Source of the DNA: an uncultured Oscillospiraceae bacterium
GTDB taxonomy: Bacteria > Bacillota_A > Clostridia > Oscillospirales > Oscillospiraceae
DNA: 15,749 bases
NCBI GenBank assembly: GCA_900769845.1
Contig: CAAGIF010000107.1
Span: forward strand, 1 to 15,749
Direction: 5' to 3'
The notes beneath the pieces are model-generated. The model was not told the DNA's origin. It ran no database searches and was given only the letters and a program-made list of their open reading frames with translations. Of this stretch, positions 12,466 to 15,749 are shown one piece after another. Positions within the stretch are counted from its first letter, which is position 1, and each line of letters starts with the position of its first letter. Position numbers and translations under genes: made by a program.

Positions 12466-13998
12466 TCAATTCTTACTGAAGGTGAAATTATGATCCTGGC
12501 TTTCAATGGTTACAACCATATTCAAAACCGGATCGGATTCGTTGACAGAAACGGACATTTCCTTGATGATAAGCTGCTTTTCTTCCAAGACCAGCGGATC
12601 ATCCTCAATGGAAACGGACAGGAAAACCAGGGGGCTGACATGGGGATAAGCGTCGTCTAGAGCCCATTCGAAGGTATATACTTCTTCGCCGTCATAGAAA
12701 AGCATGCCCTTGGCGCCGTCAAAATGGATGCGAAGGTGCTCCAGCGTGTTTTGGGACAGAGGGTACTCAATTTGAGGATGGAAAACTGCGGTCCAGGAAC
12801 CGGAAAGAGCTTTTTCTGTCATTTCCTGATAGCCTTCCAGATTATAGGTGTCAGTATCCATGTAGAATGTAATGACTTCGGAACGGCCGTCTACCGTGAC
12901 AAACAGATTTACAACAGGATTATAATTCCCGTCATCGGCTGCGGTAACCACACTGAAGGAAATGTTTTGAAGAATGATCTCTTTCTCTTCCAAAACGAGC
13001 TTTGATTCGGCAGAGGAGAGGCTCAGATTTGCCCAGTAACCCTGACTGGCGCCATAACCCCACGGCTCCACAGAGTCCAGTTTCCAGGTGAATGTATAAA
13101 TGGGCGCGTCATCAAACAGGAAAGCACCCGTTGTGCCTTCAAAGGTCATGGAAAGATCGTTCAGCGACTTTTCAGAGATAAAGAAATGCTCATTAGGCAG
13201 ATAACCGTAGTTCCATTCTCTGGAAAGAGAGGCAATCACCTGATTCAAATAGGTGCCCGGATCGGAGACAGACGCGCTGCGCGTTGCAAAGCCGACATAC
13301 TTTGTGGTCTCATTGGAGGAAATGAGCATGTTCAGCGTGGGGCGCAACAGATGGGAGGGATCCTGGGTAACAACACTCAAGGTAAGACTCTTGACCGTGA
13401 ACTCCTGACCGTCCAAAACGATAGTTTTGCCATCCAGCGTTGTGTTCAGATCAATGGTCAATCCTGCGGTGGAATCTTCAAGGGACCAGCCGGAGACGGA
13501 TTTCAGCGCCCACTCAAAGGCATGGATCGGGGTGTTGTTGAGGGAGAGCGTACCGTTCGCAACAGTAAAGTTTAAAGAAAGAGCATTTTTGGTATTGGCA
13601 GACACACCGGTAAATTCGTCCGGGAAGGTAGCAAGATCCCAGCCGGAGAAAAGCACGGTAAAGGCAGTGTCATAATAGTCATCCAAATCAAGGCCCTTGG
13701 TTTCCTGATAGCTGCAGATCTGACAGGTTCGGTACTGCTTGTTCTGGTCGGGATACCAATCGCTGAAAGTGTGTTCCAGCAGATCGCCTTCGGTCAGGCC
13801 GCATTCCGCGCAGGTCTTGGGAGCAGAGCAGGTAGCGTCCTGCCAGCTGTGCTCGTGGGAACCGGTTTCTGCGGGAGAGGGAGCGGCAGAAGCGGTGGGA
13901 TCAACCGTAGGAGCAGCCGCCGGATCCGACCTGAGACAACCGGACAAAACCATTAGGCAGGCAGCAACCAGGGCGAGAATGAACATGGTTTTTTTCAT
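12466..13998 (-). CDS. Lipoprotein with one cysteine-knuckle module and three tandem beta-rich repeats
   Basis: A 510-residue protein starting with a lipoprotein signal peptide (lipobox LSGC, lipidated Cys21) and a Pro/Ala/Thr linker. Next is a module at about 48-104: Cys57-x5-Cys63-x2-Cys66, then WYP and RTC-x2-C (Cys92, Cys95). The rest is three repeats of about 115-130 residues (roughly 108-240, 252-382, 393-510). Each contains a FxGtxGxxxxdxxxxYtFxWxLd-like core, for example residues 287-307 and 427-448, followed by LVLEEKxxIIxxxSxSV and PVxNxxVT strands. I recognise no named family for the repeats. The protein should be anchored on the outer face of the membrane. The start at 13998 is set by AGGAGG 9 bases upstream, although the frame is open to 14037. 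It follows a related lipoprotein gene by 109 bases. Confidence 0.85.
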   Translation of the reverse strand: MKKTMFILALVAACLMVLSGCLRSDPAAAPTVDPTASAAPSPAETGSHEHSWQDATCSAPKTCAECGLTEGDLLEHTFSDWYPDQNKQYRTCQICSYQETKGLDLDDYYDTAFTVLFSGWDLATFPDEFTGVSANTKNALSLNFTVANGTLSLNNTPIHAFEWALKSVSGWSLEDSTAGLTIDLNTTLDGKTIVLDGQEFTVKSLTLSVVTQDPSHLLRPTLNMLISSNETTKYVGFATRSASVSDPGTYLNQVIASLSREWNYGYLPNEHFFISEKSLNDLSMTFEGTTGAFLFDDAPIYTFTWKLDSVEPWGYGASQGYWANLSLSSAESKLVLEEKEIILQNISFSVVTAADDGNYNPVVNLFVTVDGRSEVITFYMDTDTYNLEGYQEMTEKALSGSWTAVFHPQIEYPLSQNTLEHLRIHFDGAKGMLFYDGEEVYTFEWALDDAYPHVSPLVFLSVSIEDDPLVLEEKQLIIKEMSVSVNESDPVLNMVVTIESQDHNFTFSKN

Positions 13999-14093
13999 AG
14001 TGATTGACCTCCTGTGAATTGGATAGCTGTATGGCAAAAAATAGTCTCATCGGGAAACTGGGGTCGCTTCTTTGCCTGGACTAAAGGAATTGG

Positions 14094-14119
14094 AAAAAAT
14101 ACCGAAGTTATTCCGGTAT
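14094..14119 (-). terminator. Weak terminator overlapping the 287-aa lipoprotein stop
   Basis: ATACCG/CGGTAT (14099-14104 and 14114-14119), 6 bp extendable by weak pairs, followed on the minus strand by a run of T. The short stem starts inside the last codons, so termination may be partial and allow read-through into the second lipoprotein gene, which has no clear promoter of its own. Confidence 0.55.
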
Positions 14120-14971
14120 AAATGTAATCAAGAAATTCTTTCCATCCTCCGGGAGCAGCAGATGGATTTGCGGCATGTGATCAATTTGCTCTGGATACCA
14201 GGTGAACATCAACTTAACGTCTCCTTCCTCAGTGGAAAGAATGCCGTCGCTAATCAGGGAGAGGATAAATGTCAGGCCGTCTTCCGGCTTGTTGAGATCA
14301 CCTTCGTGCAACTGGGGTAAATAGGCATCGAATTTGGCTTCACCATCCATATAGAGCATGCCACTGCGATCGCCGGTGAAGACGATAGACCAGCCATCAA
14401 ATTGAGAATAGGCTCCCTGTCCGTCATCATAGCTGACAGTAATGAGTACAGACTTCCAATTTCCGGTTAGATATTCGTCAATGAGGAGAAACAGATCCTG
14501 TGATCTCACTTCTTTGTGTTCGCAGGTTTTACAGGTGCGATGTATGGAGTTTTCCGTGGGGTACCATTTGCCAAATGTATGGGCCGGGACGGTTCCGTCA
14601 GCTGCGCTGCAGAGGGAACAAATCCTGGAGGGACCGCAGACGGTGTCTTTCCAAATGTGGCCTGCGATTTCACATTCGAACACTCTGCACAGAGAGCACA
14701 TTCTAAGCCCCTCGTCACCGATGCTTTTCCATTCGTGGGCAAGCGGTTCTCCGTCGGATCGACCGCAGCGGGTACAGATTCTGGGACGATCGCAGGTGGC
14801 GTCGGTCCAGTTGTGCATATGGGAGGTTGCCTCTGTCGGCGAATCTGTAGGCTCCTGGGTTGCCTCTGTGGGTATCAGAGATGATTCTGTATAGTCCTGA
14901 GCGGAGGAACATCCGGCAAAAACCAGCAGGCAGACAAGTGCCAGAATAAGGGAAATAACGACTTTCTTCAT
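14108..14971 (-). CDS. Lipoprotein with two cysteine-knuckle modules and one beta-rich repeat
   Basis: A 287-residue lipoprotein (lipobox FAGC, Cys21) with a Thr/Pro/Glu linker. Two cysteine modules follow: Cys60-x5-Cys66-x2-Cys69 with Cys92-x2-Cys95, and Cys112-x5-Cys118-x2-Cys121 with Cys147-x2-Cys150. The second ends in HTFGKWYP...HRTCKTC, almost the same wording as in the 510-aa neighbour. Residues about 158-287 match the neighbour's repeat (GNWKSVL...FTGDRSGMLYMDGEAKFDAYL against GSWTAVF...FDGAKGMLFYDGEEVYTFEWAL). The two are therefore paralogues with different module counts. The zinc-ribbon-like spacing suggests metal binding or disulfides outside the cell; function unknown. AAGGAGG lies 8 bases before the ATG at 14971 but only 2 before an upstream ATG, so 14971 is chosen. 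Confidence 0.85.
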   Translation of the reverse strand: MKKVVISLILALVCLLVFAGCSSAQDYTESSLIPTEATQEPTDSPTEATSHMHNWTDATCDRPRICTRCGRSDGEPLAHEWKSIGDEGLRMCSLCRVFECEIAGHIWKDTVCGPSRICSLCSAADGTVPAHTFGKWYPTENSIHRTCKTCEHKEVRSQDLFLLIDEYLTGNWKSVLITVSYDDGQGAYSQFDGWSIVFTGDRSGMLYMDGEAKFDAYLPQLHEGDLNKPEDGLTFILSLISDGILSTEEGDVKLMFTWYPEQIDHMPQIHLLLPEDGKNFLITFIPE

Positions 14972-15003
14972 AAGCATAACCTCCTTTCCTGTGAGGTAAA
15001 TTA

Positions 15004-15032
15004 ATTATATAATTTAGAATACAAATTTTCAA
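15004..15032 (-). promoter_or_regulatory. Promoter of the lipoprotein pair
   Basis: On the minus strand TTGAAA (15027-15032), a 17-base spacer and a perfect TATAAT (15004-15009), 32 bases before the start codon: a strong constitutive-looking promoter, probably serving both lipoprotein genes. Confidence 0.78.
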
Positions 15033-15126
15033 GCGGAAACTATGAAATTATTGTAAAATTTGCCGATTTATATGATTCTGGAGGGATTGGCGCTTAGCGC
15101 ATACAGCCGGCGGGGGCGGGCATAGC

Positions 15127-15155
15127 TTGTATTTCCGGGAGATCCGTGTTATACT
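15127..15155 (+). promoter_or_regulatory. Promoter of the BspA-like gene
   Basis: TTGTAT (15127-15132), a 17-base spacer and TATACT (15150-15155) on the plus strand, 33 bases before the start codon. It faces away from the lipoprotein promoter; the ~95 bases between hold a short palindrome GCGCTTAGCGC. Confidence 0.65.
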
Positions 15156-15188
15156 CAAAAGGAATTAATTTGAAAGAGAGGGTTATTT

Positions 15189-15749
15189 ATGAATACAATG
15201 CGGCGACACCTTTCCCTGTTCCTTGTGTTGGCAATGCTTCTGACCTGTTTACCCGGCATGGCTGCCCGGGTATGGGCTGAGGAAGCTGACACTGCAGAAT
15301 CCCAGGAATTGGCCACAGAACCCGTGGACATTTCCGCCGAAGAGACAGAGGCAATTTCTTCCGAAACAGATCCTGTAGTACAGGAGCAGGTGGATGTGGT
15401 ATTTCCCCTGTATGCCGGAACAGAAGATGATTTAAACTGGGTTCTGGAAAGCGATGGCACACTGACCATCACCGGAACCGGTTACATGAACTACAATGTT
15501 CCCTGGCGGGCGTATGCCTCCCAGATCACCAAGGTTGTCATTGGCGAAGGTGTGACAACGATTGCAAGTTCTGCATTCTATGAGTGCGTGAATCTGACTT
15601 CTGTTTCGCTGCCCAACACCCTGAAGACCATCAACGACAGCGCCTTCGGTAAGTGCATCCGTCTGACCTCCGTGGAGATCCCCGCTGGGGTAACCTCCAT
15701 TGCCAACAATGTCTTTGCGGAAAGCACGGCTCTGACCATGATCCGGGTC
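15189..15749 (+). CDS. Secreted BspA-like leucine-rich-repeat protein, N-terminal part (runs off right edge)
   Basis: The frame starts at ATG 15189 behind GAGAGGG and stays open to the window end, giving 187 residues with no stop. It has a Sec signal peptide: basic NTMRRH, a hydrophobic core, and likely cleavage after RVWA (about residue 31). A Glu/Thr/Ser-rich linker follows. From about residue 88 comes a domain opening WVLESDGTLTITGTGYM, then leucine-rich repeats of the LRR_5/TpLRR (BspA) type, period about 23: VTTIASSAFYECVNLTSVSLP, LKTINDSAFGKCIRLTSVEIP, VTSIANNVFAES. Such proteins are exported and often bind host or bacterial surfaces. Whether it carries a cell-wall anchor or further domains cannot be seen. 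Confidence 0.88.
   Translation, partial: MNTMRRHLSLFLVLAMLLTCLPGMAARVWAEEADTAESQELATEPVDISAEETEAISSETDPVVQEQVDVVFPLYAGTEDDLNWVLESDGTLTITGTGYMNYNVPWRAYASQITKVVIGEGVTTIASSAFYECVNLTSVSLPNTLKTINDSAFGKCIRLTSVEIPAGVTSIANNVFAESTALTMIRV

Noticed and set aside
1..15749. A defence, toxin-antitoxin, phage or secondary-metabolite system
   Set aside because: No restriction, Abi, toxin, transposase, integrase, NRPS/PKS or cas gene was recognised on either strand. The CPBP protein alone is not evidence of a bacteriocin locus, since no precursor or transporter is adjacent.

Overview
The window looks like a piece of a gut-type Clostridia chromosome, most likely of the Oscillospiraceae/Ruminococcaceae kind. 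The basis is low-GC Gram-positive style signals (strong AGGAGG ribosome binding sites, 17-bp spaced sigma-A type promoters, classical T-tailed terminators) on fairly GC-rich DNA, plus a typical gene set: a DUF1292 protein, TcdA, CPBP proteases, cytoplasmic GH13 and GH2 glycosidases, lipoproteins and a BspA-like leucine-rich-repeat surface protein. Genus cannot be fixed from this window. There are 17 protein genes and one tRNA. Two of the protein genes run off the ends, and one is a 55-residue gene that is easy to miss.

Region 1 (1-2843, minus strand) is a tightly packed operon. In transcription order it encodes an MBL-fold hydrolase, an alpha/beta hydrolase, a GNAT acetyltransferase, a cyclase/kynurenine-formamidase-like hydrolase and, cut by the left edge, a P-loop kinase-like protein. 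The first three genes overlap by 4 and 8 bases. The distal part is visibly more AT-rich than the rest of the window. All are small-molecule enzymes; the shared substrate, if any, is unknown. A 365-base intergenic region (2844-3208) separates this operon from region 2 and carries several inverted repeats, an orphan terminator, two divergent promoters and a roughly 170-nt leader.

Region 2 (3209-4173, plus strand) is a two-gene operon: a low-molecular-weight protein tyrosine phosphatase overlapping by ATGA a cysteine-rich DUF2284 putative metal-binding protein. It ends at a strong bidirectional terminator.

Region 3 (4231-6908, minus strand) is a three-gene operon: a GH13 alpha-glycosidase, a 55-aa cysteine-rich protein and a CPBP intramembrane protease. 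It has its own -10 box. Upstream of it lie a membrane-anchored LRR protein (7048-8550) with its own terminator and a tRNA-Leu(CAA) with promoter and terminator. Divergent from the tRNA is a cytoplasmic GH2 beta-glycosidase (8860-11190, plus). The GH13 and GH2 enzymes have no signal peptides, so they probably act on oligosaccharides already taken up; no transporter is in view.

Region 4 (11234-12338, minus) holds two housekeeping-type genes, TcdA (tRNA ct6A formation) and a DUF1292 protein, each with its own promoter and terminator.

Region 5 (12466-15749) is a cell-envelope region. Two related lipoproteins on the minus strand share a cysteine-knuckle module and a beta-rich repeat module that occurs once in one and three times in the other. 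Divergent from them is a secreted BspA-like LRR protein, cut by the right edge. I see no CRISPR array, transposase, integrase, phage gene or recognisable defence system. The least explained items are the lipoprotein pair with its repeat module, the 55-aa cysteine-rich gene, and the repeat-rich leader at 2844-3208.
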